From the NCBI RefSeq assembly GCF_014650955.1, contig NZ_BMVY01000001.1, forward strand, positions 372,001 to 436,000: DNA of 64,000 bases, in the 5' to 3' direction. Both the position numbers and the translations under genes were made by a program. Under the pieces are notes generated by a model. The model was given only the letters and a program-made list of their open reading frames with translations, was not told the origin of the DNA and did no database searches. Origin of the DNA: Streptomyces tauricus. Its GTDB lineage: Bacteria; Actinomycetota; Actinomycetes; Streptomycetales; Streptomycetaceae. This document shows positions 1-11,500 of this stretch, piece after piece; position 1 is the first letter of the stretch; every line of letters starts with the position of its first letter.

Positions 1-985
1 TGTCCTGTGATCGCCGTCCTGATGTGGGCCGCGGAGCGCGAGCCCGCGTGCGCGCCAGGGGAATGCGCCCCGCGTGCTCCGGGCGGGATTCGGCCGAAGT
101 TGGTGCCGGACCGGCCGGGTGGCCGACGGCGCGCGGAGCCGGTCCCCGGGCGCGGCGCCGAAGGTCCGGCGCGTTCGGGCGCTCTTCGAATGGGGTGTTC
201 CGCTTTTTTATGTTCGTGCTCGTCATGCCGCCGCGGACAATCTCTGCGCAGGTGAGGGGAGTTGTGGCCGGTTGCTCCTCAAGAGGAGTTCCAGGTTCTA
301 CGCAATCGTCTGTTTAGGCATCTGCTTCCGGGGCACGCGTGGGGGCGGTGAAGCAGGCCAGGACCCCGCCGACGCGTTTAGTTCGGGCTGCTCGCAGACA
401 ATGCGCAATGGCTTGCCGATATAGCCTCCACCCAACTTCGGGGGGTTGCCCTCGGTTGACCCACCATGAAGACTGTCGCCGGGTTCGACGGGGTCGAGGA
501 ATTTCGCCCCGGTTATGTCCGCTCCGCCCGGCGGCTGTGCACAGCCGCGCGTGTGTTGGCAGGACATCGGGCCCCACCCAAAGGCCCGGCATACGCGAGG
601 TAAAGGCAAGGGGAAGTCGCCGCGTGAACGCTGCGTGGTGCGTTCACTCACTGGAGATGTGTGATGTCAGCTACGTGCGCACGACGAGTGCCGCCGGTTG
701 TTCGGCGGTGGGCGTGGAACCGATACGGTCCGCGCCGCATATGTTGACGCGTATCGCTGAAGCAGATGATGCGAGGCATACGGCTGTACGGGCCGGCGTG
801 AGCGCCGCCGGTGACCGAGTTCGGTGGTCGGTAACGTCGACCGAGTTGTCCAGCCAACCGCTCAGGGCTGCCGTCGGTCGTTATCGCACCAGTTCGTGGC
901 CGAGATCCGGCTCCGCGCCCGGGTTCGATGTCGACCATCCCGCTTGTGGTTTCGCTGTCCCCGCGTACCGCACGAAGGAGAACAG
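1..985. other. Upstream region with no supported gene
   Basis: Several overlapping open frames exist on both strands, but none carries a recognisable domain or a convincing ribosome binding site, and they are the kind of frames high GC produces by chance. A TTGACG at 744-749 resembles a -35 hexamer, but I see no good -10 at the right spacing. This stretch probably contains the promoter of the P450/NRPS operon, which is an inference from position only. Confidence 0.5.
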
Positions 986-2194
986 GTGACCGGCAACACA
1001 TCACAACAGGAGCACTTACCCTTCGACGCGCTGAGCGATCGATGGCAGTCCTTGCGCGCACTGAGACCGGTGCATTACGACGAACAGCAAAGTGCCTGGC
1101 AGGTGGTGGATCACGAGTCGGTGGCCGCGGTGCTGGCGGACCCGGCGACGTTTTCCTCCGACTTCTCGTCCATCGCGCCGACGCAGGAGGACTTCGAGGT
1201 CTTCCGGCAAGGCAATTTCGTCGGTATGGATCCACCGGAGCACCGAAAACTACGAACTCTCGTGAGCCAGGCATTCACCCCCCGCGTGGTGAGCGGATTG
1301 CAACCACGCATCGAGAATGTGTGCGGCCGGCTGCTGGACGACGTCGCCGACCGGGACCGCTTCGATCTGGTCGACACGCTCGCCTACCCGCTGCCCATCA
1401 TCGTCATCGCCGAACTGCTCGGCATACCGGCGGCCGACCACCGGCTTTTCCAGGAATGGGCGGCCACCCTCTTCGGCGGCGACGAACTCGGTGAAGCGCC
1501 CAACATGGACGACCTCGCCCGCGCGCTCAAGGCCATCGCCCCGACCGTACGGGAGATGAACGGCTACGTCCTTGACCATATCCGGCGATGCCGAGCGAAT
1601 CCGGGGGACGACCTCACCAGCAAACTGCTCGCCGCCGAGGTGGACGGGGTCAGGCTGGAGGACCAGGAGATCGTCGGGTTCGTCGCCCTGCTGCTCGTCG
1701 CCGGGCACGTCACCACCACGGCGCTGCTGGGCAACGCGGTCGTCACGTTCGACCGGCACCCCGGCACGTTCCAGGCGTTGCGGGCCGAGCCCGACCGGCT
1801 CCCGGACGCCATCGAGGAGGTACTGCGCTGGCTGCCTCCCTTCGCGGAACTCGGCCGACGCGCCACCCGGCCCGTGGTGATCGGCGAGCAGGACATTCCG
1901 GCGGGCGCGATGGTGGTGGCCCATCTGGGCGCCGCCAACCGCGATCCCTCCCGCTTCGAGGCACCGGACGTCTTCGATCCGACCCGCAGCCCCAATCCCC
2001 ATCTGACGTTCGGGCACGGCATCCACTTCTGTTTCGGCGCGCCGCTGGCCCGGCTGGAGGCGCGTATCGCGCTGCGCATGCTGCTTGAACGTTTCTCCGA
2101 ACTGCGTGTCCCCACCTACGGAGAGGTCACCTTCCAGAACCCGGGCGTCATCGTCGGCGTACGTCGTCTGCCGGTCGAAGTCGCCAGAAGTTAG
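986..2194 (+). CDS. Cytochrome P450, likely tailoring oxygenase of the peptide
   Basis: 402-aa bacterial class I P450, the usual size for soluble actinomycete P450s. The GTG at 986 is chosen because GAAGGAGA lies just upstream; the longer open frame back to 824 would add a 54-residue arginine-rich tail that does not look like protein. Visible motifs are the I-helix AGHVTTT (about residues 239-245), the ExxR pair E278/R281, and the heme loop FGHGIHFCFG with the thiolate ligand C349. The I-helix has Val where AGHETT-type enzymes carry an acid. Codon 11 (1016-1018) is TTA, so translation should depend on the bldA tRNA. It is 104 nt upstream of the SurE-like cyclase gene and co-directional with the NRPS genes, so hydroxylation of a peptide residue is the likely role; the substrate cannot be read from sequence. 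It needs ferredoxin/reductase partners not seen here. Confidence 0.92.
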   Translation: MTGNTSQQEHLPFDALSDRWQSLRALRPVHYDEQQSAWQVVDHESVAAVLADPATFSSDFSSIAPTQEDFEVFRQGNFVGMDPPEHRKLRTLVSQAFTPRVVSGLQPRIENVCGRLLDDVADRDRFDLVDTLAYPLPIIVIAELLGIPAADHRLFQEWAATLFGGDELGEAPNMDDLARALKAIAPTVREMNGYVLDHIRRCRANPGDDLTSKLLAAEVDGVRLEDQEIVGFVALLLVAGHVTTTALLGNAVVTFDRHPGTFQALRAEPDRLPDAIEEVLRWLPPFAELGRRATRPVVIGEQDIPAGAMVVAHLGAANRDPSRFEAPDVFDPTRSPNPHLTFGHGIHFCFGAPLARLEARIALRMLLERFSELRVPTYGEVTFQNPGVIVGVRRLPVEVARS

Positions 2195-2298
2195 CAGGCA
2201 AGAACGCCACACCCGCACCGACGCGGGGGCCGTTCCGCTCCTCCCCACCGGCCTCGCGCGTCACGTTCACACCAAGCATCACTGGGAGTCCCCTTCAC

Positions 2299-3645
2299 AT
2301 GCCGTACCCCACCGCCGCTCAAGTCGCCCCGCAACCGTCCCCCTTACACCGAACTCTGCAGGACCGTCTCGACACCCTCGCGCGAACCCACCGTGTGCCC
2401 GGCGCCCAGCTGGCCGTGGACACCGGGACGGAGTTCGTCAGTGTGCACACCGGCACGGCCGACGCCGTCCGGGGCACCGCGTTCACCGCCGACACCGCCG
2501 TGCCACTGGGCAGTGTCACCAAGACGTACACCGCCGCCACTGTCATGCTCCTGATCGACGACGAGGATCTCGACCTGGACGAGTCCGTCGCCGATGTCCT
2601 GCCCGAGTTCCAGGACTTACCCAAGGTGACCGTGCGTCACCTCCTCTCCCACACGGCCGGTCTGCCCACCGGCCTCGACTCGGACACCGCGGCCGGCCTG
2701 ACGGCCTCCCGCTATCTCTCGACGGTCTGCACCGCCGAGGACGCGCTGTTCGCCCCCGGGACGGACTTCTCGTACTCCAACGCCGGTTACGTGGCGGCGG
2801 GGCGGCTGATCGAAGTCGTCACAGGCATGACATGGCACGAAGCCGTTCGCGTGCTGGTGCTGGAGCCGCTGGGCATCACGCCCTCCTTCCTCGGCGAGAC
2901 CGCCCCCGGCCGTCCCATAGCCAGCGGACACGCCCTGAACACGGCGACGGGAGCCGTGCGGCCCGCCCGGCAGAGCCTGGCGCCCGTCGAGGCCCCGGCC
3001 GGCGCCCTGCTGGCGAGCGCCCCTGATCTGCTGGCCCTCGGCAGGACCCTGATCGGCCGGTCCGCCGTCGTCCCGTCCGCCACCGCCGCGCTGATGCGAC
3101 GCCCCGAGGAGGGAACCGACGCCGCCCCCCTGGCGGACGCCTGGGGACTGGGCGCCGCCCTCTACCAGCAGGACGACCGCTGGTGGTGCGGTCACGACGG
3201 CAACGCCCAGGGCACCTCGTGTCATCTGCGCGCGGAGCCGCGCAGCGGTGTCGTGGTCGCCTTCACCGGCAACGCCGGCGGCGCCACCGCCCTGTGGCGG
3301 GATCTGGCCGACGAACTCACCCGGCTCACCGGTCTGCGGGTGCCGACCACTCCCGCACGCCCGGACCGGGGCGGACCCATCGCCTTCCCCCAGTGCGCGG
3401 GGACCTATCGCAACGGGACGAGCGAGTACCGGATCAGCCTCGGCGCCGACGGCCTGCCCGCACTGTCCATCGACGGCGACCTGTCGCTGCCCCTGGTCTG
3501 CTACCCGGATCTGAGCTGCGATCTGGTCGACCCCGCCACCGGTCTCCGGGAGCCCGGCGGACGCTTCCACCGAGATCCCGTCGACGGAAGCGTCGACCGC
3601 GTACAGATCTCCGGTCGGACGGCCCGCCGCGTCGGCAGCGCCTGA
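2299..3645 (+). CDS. PBP-type (SurE-like) trans-acting peptide cyclase / thioesterase
   Basis: 448-aa serine hydrolase of the beta-lactamase / penicillin-binding-protein fold. Visible catalytic motifs are SVTK (nucleophile S72, K75), YSN (Y159-N161) and GHDGN (H299-N302). The C-terminal ~90 residues look beta-rich and lipocalin-like (YRNGTSEYRISLG to GRTARRV), as in SurE-type cyclases, which are about this length. No signal peptide is evident, arguing for a cytoplasmic role rather than a secreted beta-lactamase or D-peptidase. Known family members take a peptide from the last PCP when it ends in a D-residue and close it onto an L N-terminus. The adjacent NRPS line ends in an epimerase and has no TE, so this protein is the obvious release enzyme. 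GGAG at 2285-2288 precedes the ATG. Two TTA codons (2344-2346 and 2617-2619) imply bldA dependence. An ordinary esterase or resistance enzyme is the alternative. Confidence 0.85.
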   Translation: MPYPTAAQVAPQPSPLHRTLQDRLDTLARTHRVPGAQLAVDTGTEFVSVHTGTADAVRGTAFTADTAVPLGSVTKTYTAATVMLLIDDEDLDLDESVADVLPEFQDLPKVTVRHLLSHTAGLPTGLDSDTAAGLTASRYLSTVCTAEDALFAPGTDFSYSNAGYVAAGRLIEVVTGMTWHEAVRVLVLEPLGITPSFLGETAPGRPIASGHALNTATGAVRPARQSLAPVEAPAGALLASAPDLLALGRTLIGRSAVVPSATAALMRRPEEGTDAAPLADAWGLGAALYQQDDRWWCGHDGNAQGTSCHLRAEPRSGVVVAFTGNAGGATALWRDLADELTRLTGLRVPTTPARPDRGGPIAFPQCAGTYRNGTSEYRISLGADGLPALSIDGDLSLPLVCYPDLSCDLVDPATGLREPGGRFHRDPVDGSVDRVQISGRTARRVGSA

Positions 3646-3768
3646 CGCAGAGCCGTCCCGCACCACCCCTCCCCGCGCCGAAGAGCCGCCCCCGTGCGGC
3701 CCGGCGCGCCCGGGTGATTCCCCACGCCCGCGCGCACCCGCATCACCACCGCTTTCGAAGGACCCCCC

Positions 3769-5575
3769 ATGACGGACCTGCACAACGAGCCCGTGTCGTC
3801 ATCCCCTTCCGCCCGGGCGGAGGACGCCACCGCCGCAGGCGGTACCGACGGCACGGTGGAGCCGCTGCCGCTCGGTGAACTCTTCGAGGCATGGGTGCGC
3901 CGTACACCGGACGCGCCGGCCGTGACCGACGGCCGGCGGACCTGGTCCTACCGCGAACTCGCGGAGCGGACCGGGCGCCTGGCCGCCGATCTCGTACGGC
4001 GCGGAGCCGGTCCCGAGCGGACGGTGGCGCTGGTCCTGCCGCGCTCGCTTGAGCTGATCGCCGCCGAGGTGGCCGTGGCCCGCGCGGGCGCGGCCTTCCT
4101 GCCGGTGGATCCCCAGTACCCGCGCGAGAGGCGCGCGTTGATGCTGGCGGACGCGGCGCCCGCCGTCGTCCTCGACGACCTGTCCGACCTGCGCGCCGTC
4201 ATGGAGGCCACCGGGCCCGCCCCGGACGGCCCGGGCCCGCGGGTGGACCCCGACCAGGCCGCGTACGTCATCTACACCTCGGGCTCGACGGGAACACCCA
4301 AGGGAGTCACCGTCACCCACCGGGGCATCGCCGCCTTCACCGCAGGCGCCGCCCGACAGTACGCGGTGGGCCCCGGCGGCCGGGTCCTGCAGTTCTCCTC
4401 GCCCAGCTTCGACGCCTCCGTGCTGGAGCTGTTCATCTCCGTCCTGTCGGGCGCCACCCTCGTCGTACCGCCCGACGGCCCCTGGCTGGGCGACGAACTC
4501 GCCGCGGTGGTGAACGAACACCGCATCACCCACGCGCTGATCCCGCCGGCCGCCCTCGCCACCGTCCCCGACCCCGCGCGGCTCGGCCCGGGACGGCTGA
4601 GCACCCTGATCGTGGGAGCCGAGGCGTGCCCCGCGGCACTCGTCGACCACTGGGCGCCCGGCCGCCGGATGATCAACTCCTACGGTCCCACCGAGACGAC
4701 CATCGTGGCCTCCTGGACCGGACCGCTGGCCACCGGAAGCGGCACCCCGAGCATCGGCCGGCCCCTCACCGGCACCGAGACGTACGTGCTGGACGCGGAC
4801 ATGCGCCCCGTACCGCCCGGAACCGACGGTGAGTTGTACGTCGGCGGGGTCGGAGTGGCCCGCGGATACCTCAACCGGCCCGGTCTCACCGCGGGCCGCT
4901 TCGTCGCCAGTCCCTTCGGCCGGCCCGGAGCCCGGCTCTACCGCACGGGCGACCGGGCACGCTGGAACGCGGACGGCGAACTGGAGTACCTCGGCCGGGT
5001 CGACCGCCAGGTCAAGGTGCGGGGCTTCCGTATCGAGCCCGGGGAGATCGAGACGGCGCTGCGGCGCCACGGCGGGGTGCGCGACACCGTGGTCGTGGTG
5101 CGCGAGGACGAGCCCGGCCGACGGCAGCTCGTCGGGTACGTCACCGCCGCCGGTCCCGCACAGGACCTGGACGCGGCCGACGTGCGGGCGGTCGCCGCCG
5201 CCGTCCTGCCGCCGCACATGGTGCCGTCCGCCGTGGTCGTCCTGGACGCCCTGCCGCTCACCCCGCAGAACAAGATCGACCGGCGTGCGCTGCCCGCACC
5301 CGTGCGCGTGGCCGCGCCGGGCCATGTGGCGCCGCGCACCTCGCGCGAGCGGATACTCGCCGACGTCTGGGCGGACGTCCTCGGGGTCGACGGCATCGGC
5401 GTCGAGGACGACTTCTTCGACCTGGGCGGCGACTCGATCCTCGCCGCCAGCGCCCTGGCCCGGATCCGTGAGGAACTGGGCGCCCGGCTGTCGATCCGGG
5501 ACGTGTTCACCGCGCGAACCGTCGCCGCGCTGGCCCGGCTGGTGAGCCCGTCGACCCTCGCGACACCCCTGGACC
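3769..5575 (+). other. NRPS module 1: A-PCP initiation module, hydrophobic residue
   Basis: A domain about residues 33-511, with A3 at YTSGSTG, FDASVLE, SYGPTE and a NKIDRR A10 (Asn replaces the usual Gly before the catalytic Lys). PCP serine is S556. Pocket residues read by alignment to GrsA are D-A-L-L-I-G-S-I-V-K, a hydrophobic pocket nearly identical to modules 5 and 10. Leu/Ile/Val/Phe-like is as far as I can go. No epimerase, so residue 1 is L and carries the free amine needed for macrocyclisation. Confidence 0.8.
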
Positions 5576-8500
5576 CGATCCCGCCCGTACCGCGCGACCG
5601 GTCGCTGCCGCTCTCCAGCGCCCAGCGACGCCTGTGGTTCCTGGACGACCTCACCCCGGGCGGCACCGAGTACAACACCGGCCTGGCACTGCGACTGCGC
5701 GGCGCACTGGACGCCGGGGCACTGCGCCGGGCCCTGGACCGGCTGTCCGCCCGCCACGACTCCCTGCGCACGACCTTCGCCACCGAGGACGGCCAGGGCG
5801 TGCAGCACATACACGCCCACGCGGAGCTGCCGCTGCGCACCGCCGACGTGACCCACCTGCCCGCCGACGGCCGCGACGAGGCCGTCGAAGGGCTCCTCAC
5901 CGAGGAACTCGGCCGGCCCTTCGACCTGGCCACCGGTCCGCTCACCAGGGCCCTGCTCGTCCGCCGCGCGGCCGACGACCATGTGCTGCTGCTGGCCCAG
6001 CACCACATCGTCACCGACGGCTGGTCCGTCGGCATCCTCACCCGTGACCTCGCCGCGCTGTACCGGTCCGAGGCGTCCGGCCTGCCCTCCGGACTGCCCG
6101 AACCCCGCGTCCAGTACCCGGACTTCGCCGTGTGGGAGCGGCAGCAGCGCTCCGGGGACGGCGACGCGGCCGACCTCGCGTACTGGAAGCGGCATCTCAC
6201 CGGCATGCCGCAACTGGAGCTGCCGACCGACCGGCCCCGGCCGGTGGTGCGCACCACCGAAGGCGAGGCCCACCGGCAGCACCTCCCGGCCGCACTGGTC
6301 TCCCGGCTGCGGCATCTGGCCGGAGGCCGCGGCACGACTGTCTTCACCCTGTTCGCCGGAGCCGCGGCGGTGCTGTTCTCCCGGTACTCCGGGCAGCGGG
6401 ACATCGCCCTCGGCACCGTCACCACCGGGCGGGGACGCCGTGAACTGGAGGACGTGACCGGGTTCTTCGCCAACACCGTCGTACTGCGCGGCGAGGTGGA
6501 CGACGCCCTGACCGTCGACCGGTTCGTGGAGAGCATGCGGGCGACGGTGCTGGACGCCTTCGCCCATGAATCGGTGCCGTTCGACCGGGTGGTGGAGGAG
6601 CTGGCCCCGACCCGGGACCCCAGCCGCACCCCGCTCGTGCAGGTGCTCGTGGTGCAGCAGACGGCCCTGGACGACCCGCCGGGGGCCGACGGCGTACGGA
6701 TCGAGCAGCAGCCGCTGCCCCGCCCGGCCGCCCGGTTCGACCTGGTCCTGGAGTTCGTGCCGCGTACCGACGGCGGCTGCGAGCTCACGGTGGAGTACAA
6801 CACCGGCCTGTTCGAAGCGCGGACGGTGGCGCGGATGGCCCGCCAACTGCGCCGGGTGCTGGAGGGCATGGCCGACGGGCCGCACCGCACGGTGGGTGAA
6901 CTCGCCCTGCTGTCGGAGGACGAACGGCACACGGTGCTGGAGGAATGGAACCCGCCGGCCGAGGACGCCGGCCGCGCACCGGCCCGTACGCTGCCCGCGC
7001 TGTTCGAGGCACAGGTGGCGCGGACGCCCGACCTGACCGCGGTGACGTGCGGACCCGACCGCCTGGACTACGCCGAGGTCAACCGGCGTGCCAACCGGCT
7101 CGCCCAGCTGCTGGCCGCCCGCGGCGTCGGGCCCGAGACCCTGGTGGCCCTGTGCCTGCCCCGGACGGCGGACCTGCTGCCGGTGCTGTGGGCCGTACTG
7201 AAAGCGGGCGCGGGCTACCTTCCCGTGGACCCCGGCTATCCGGTCGAGCGCATCCGTTTCATGCTCGCCGACGCGGCCCCCGCCCTGGTCCTGGCCACCG
7301 GCGAGACGGCCGGGGCGTTGCCGGAGGACTGCGCTCCGCTGCTTCTGGAGGGCTGCGTTCCGCAGGAACCCGCAGCCGCCGCCACTGCCGCAGACGGCGA
7401 CCTCAGCGACGCCGACCTGGTGCGGCCCCTCGACCCGGAGCACCCCGCGTACGTCATCTACACCTCGGGTTCGACCGGACGCCCCAAGGGTGTGGTGATC
7501 ACCCACCGCAGCGTCGCGGCGCTCGCGGAATGGGCGGGGGAACGTTTCGGGCCGCGGCGACTGGCCCACGTGGTCGCCTCCACCTCGCTCAACTTCGACG
7601 TGTCGGTCTTCGAGATGCTCTGCCCCCTGCTCGTGGGCGGCGGCATCGAGGTGGTCCCCGACCTCCCGGCTCTCGTCGACGCGGCCGACACCGTCGGCGC
7701 CGCCGATGCCACCGGGACCCGGCGGGCCGGGCTCATCAGCGGGGTGCCTTCGGTGATCTCCCGGATGCTCGCCGAGGACGGCGCGCCCGTGACGGCGGAC
7801 ACCGTCGTCCTGGCCGGTGAGGCGCTTCCCGCGCAGACCGTGCACGACCTGCGGCGGTCCATGCCGGGCTGCGACATCGCCAACATCTACGGCCCGACCG
7901 AGGCCACCGTCTACGCCACCGCGTGGTTCGCCGGGGACGGGACACCGGACCAGGCACCCCTGATCGGCAGGCCCGTGGCCCGTACCCGGGCTTACGTCCT
8001 GGACCCCTTGCTGTGCCTCCAGCCGCCGGGCGTGACAGGAGAGCTGTATCTGGGCGGCGGGGGACTGGCACGCGGCTACCTGGGGCGCCCGGGGCTGACC
8101 GCGTCCCGGTTCGTCGCCGACCCCTTCGGTGCGCCGGGGGACCGGATGTACCGCACCGGGGACCTGGTGCGGTGGACCGCCGACGGCGAACTGGAGTACG
8201 TGGGCCGCACCGACCAGCAGGTCAAGGTACGCGGCTTCCGCATCGAACTGGGTGAGGTGGAGGAGGCGCTGCGCGGTCTCGACGGCGTGGCGGAGGCGGC
8301 GGCCACCGTGTGGGAGAGCGAGGGCCACCGCCGGTTGGTCGGCTATGTCGTTCCCGCTCCGGACGCGCGCGTCGAGCCGGAGGAAGTGCGCCGGACCCTC
8401 GGCCACACCCTGCCCGACTACATGGTGCCGACGGCCGTCATGGTCCTGGCTGACCTGCCCCTCAACCCCAACGGCAAGCTGGACCGGGGCCGCCTCCCGG

Positions 8501-11500
8501 ATCCGGGACCCGCGCGCAGCCGTTCCCACCGCGTGGCCCCGCGTACGCCCACCGAGCGCATCCTCGCCGCCGTCTGGGCGGACATCCTGCGCGTGGACCG
8601 CATCGGGGTGGACGACAACTTCTTCATGCTGGGCGGCGACTCCATCCTCAGCATCCAGGTGGTGGCCCAGGCCCGGCAGGCGGGTCTCACCCTGACCTCC
8701 CGGGACGTCTACCGCCACCAGACGATCGCCGCCCTCGCGCGCTGCGCCGACGCGGCCGGCGGGAGGGAGCCCGCCGCCCCGGCCCTCGTTCCCGCCACCG
8801 GCCCCGCGCCCCTGACCCCCATCCAGCGCTGGCTGTTCGAGAGCGCCGCCCACCACGCGGGCCGCTTCGCCCAGACCCTGTCGTTCCAGGTCCCCGACGA
8901 TCTGGACGCGGCGGCACTGGAGGAGGCCCTCAACGACCTCGTCGCCCACCACGACGCGCTGCGCTCGCGTTTCCTCACGGAAGAGGTCACCGGGGAGGCG
9001 ACCGAGGAGGCCACCGAAGGGACCGCCGTACAGCGCGCCGGCACCGACGCCCGGGGCGCGAACGCGGGTCCGGCCGTCGTCTGGCGCGTCGAGGACGAGG
9101 CGCCCCGCGTGCACCTGGCCCGCCACGCGGGCCCGGACACCGACTCGCCGCACCACGGCCCCTTCGACCTGCGGCGCGGCCCGCTGCTGCGCGCGGTGCT
9201 GCACGACCGCGGCCCCGGCCGGTCCCGTGTGCTGCACCTGTCCGTACATCACCTGGTCGTCGACGGCGTGTCGTGGCGCGTGCTCATGGAGGACCTGGAC
9301 CGGGCCTACCGCGCCCGCCGGGAGGGCCGGGACGGCCGGGCGGCGCTGCCCCCGAAGAGCTCACCGCTGCGGCACTGGGCCCGGCGGCTGTCCGCCCACG
9401 CGGCCGACGGCGGCTTCGACGACGAGACCGCGTACTGGACCGATGCCGTCGCCGGCGCCGGTGCGGCCCTGCCCACCGACGGCACCGGCGCCAACACCTA
9501 CGCCTCCGCGCGCTCCGTGACCGTCCGCCTCACCCCCGAGGACAGCTCCGCCCTGCTGCGCACCCTGCCGGACACCTACCGCACCCAGGTCAACGACGTG
9601 TTGCTGAGCGCGCTCGGCCGGGTGCTGTGCGCGTGGACCGGGCACGAGCGGGTGCTGGTGGATGTCGAGGGACACGGCCGCGAGGAGCTGTTCGCCGACG
9701 TGGACATCAGCCGTACCCTCGGCTGGTTCACCACCCGCCACCCCGTCGCCCTCGCCGTCCCGTCCGACGCCGACTGGGACGTCGTACTCAAGCGGGTCAA
9801 GGAGCAGTTGCGGGCGGTGCCGCGGCACGGCCTCGGGCACGACGCCCTGCGCCACCTCGCCCGCCCGGGGGCACTGCCCGGGGCGCCGCAGGCACAGGTC
9901 AGCTTCAACTACCTCGGCAGGTTCGGCCTCCCGGACACCACCGGAGGCCTGTACGAGGGCCCGTTCCGCACCCTGGAACTGGATGCCGACCCGGCCGCCC
10001 TGCGCCCGCACCCGCTGGAGGTCGTGGGCCGACTGGACGGCGACGCGCTGGAATTCACCTGGTTCTACTCCGACGCACTGCACGCGCGGACGAGCGTCGC
10101 CGAGCTGGCCGCACACTTCGCCGACGCGCTGGCCGGCATCGCACGGCACGCCGGCCGGCCCGGCAGCGCCGGACGCACCCCCTCGGACTTCCCCCTGGCC
10201 CGCCTCGACCAGAGGGCCGTGGACCGGATCGTCGGCGACGACCCGGACGCGGTGGAGGACATCCATCCGCTCACCCCCACCCAGACCGGCATGCTCTTCC
10301 ACCGGCTCTCCCAGGACGACCTGGGCGTCTACTTCCAGCAGCTGACCTTCGACCTGGACGGCGTACCCGACCCGGCGGCCCTCGCGGCGGCCTGGCAGCG
10401 CGTCACCGACCACACACCCGTACTGCGCGGCCGTGTCGTCTGGCAGGACGTACCCGAGCCGCTCCTGGTGGTGCAGCGGCACGCGACCGTGCCCGTGACC
10501 CACCTGGACTGGCGCGACCTGGGCGAGGAGGAGCGCGAGCACCGGCTGCGGGACCTCCTCGACCGGGACCGCGAACGGGGCATCGACCTCGACCGGGCCC
10601 CGCTCCAGCGGCTGGTGCTCGCCCGGATATCCGACGGCGGCGTACGGGTGGTGTGGTCGTTCCACCATCTGGTCCTGGACGGCTGGAGCCTGTTCCAGGT
10701 GCTGTCCGACGTGTTCACCGGACACGCGACCGGCGGGCGGGAGCCGCTGCCCGACCGGCGGCCCTTCCGGGACTACGTGGCCTGGCTGCGCGAGCGCGAC
10801 GAGGCGGAGGCCGAACGGCACTGGCGACGCCGCCTGGCGGACCTGGCCGACGCCACCGCGCTGCCGTACGACCGGGAACCGCGCGAGAGCCACCGCGCCG
10901 AGTCCACCGCGGCGGTCCGCACCAGCGTGGACAGCGCCACCAGCCGGGCACTGGAGGAACTGGCCAGGACGGCCGGGCTGACCGTCAACACCCTCGTGCA
11001 GGGCGCCTGGGCGCTGCTGCTGAGCCGTCAGGCCCGCCGGAGCGACGTCGTGTTCGGCACCACCGTGTCCGGGCGGCCCCCCGAGCTGCCGGGCGCCGAC
11101 ACCATGACCGGGCTGTTCATCACGACCCTGCCCACGCGGGTGACCGTGCCGGCCGACAGGCCCCTGCTCGACTGGCTGCGCGATCTCCAGCAGGAACAGA
11201 GCGAGGACCGCCGCCACGACCACGTGCCGCTCACCCGGATGAAGGGGTTCACCGAACTCCCCGAACGCGCCGCCCTGTTCGACAGCATCGTCGTCTTCGA
11301 GAACTACCCGGTCGACGACGGACTCGCCGCCGCGCACGGACTGCGGCTGAGCGCCCTGGACGGCATCGAGACCACCAACTACCCGCTGAGCCTGGTGGCC
11401 TACCCGGGCGCCGAACTCGGCCTGCGGCTCGGCTACGACCCGCGGCTGTTCGACACGGACACCGTCGAGCGCATGGTCGAGTACCTCACCGTCCTGCTGA

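Noticed and set aside
1..985. Several 80-216 codon frames upstream of the P450
   Set aside because: No domain, no consistent ribosome binding site, and overlapping frames on both strands.
2299..3645. Beta-lactamase / antibiotic resistance gene
   Set aside because: It has the fold and SxxK/YxN motifs but no signal peptide, plus a lipocalin-like tail and NRPS context that fit a SurE-type cyclase better.
3799..9252. 1817-codon antisense open frame and several similar long antisense frames (9361-15531, 15844-19398, 22607-27052, 28607-33292)
   Set aside because: They lie opposite the NRPS genes in the frame favoured by high third-position GC, and their translations are Arg/Gly/Val-rich without domains.
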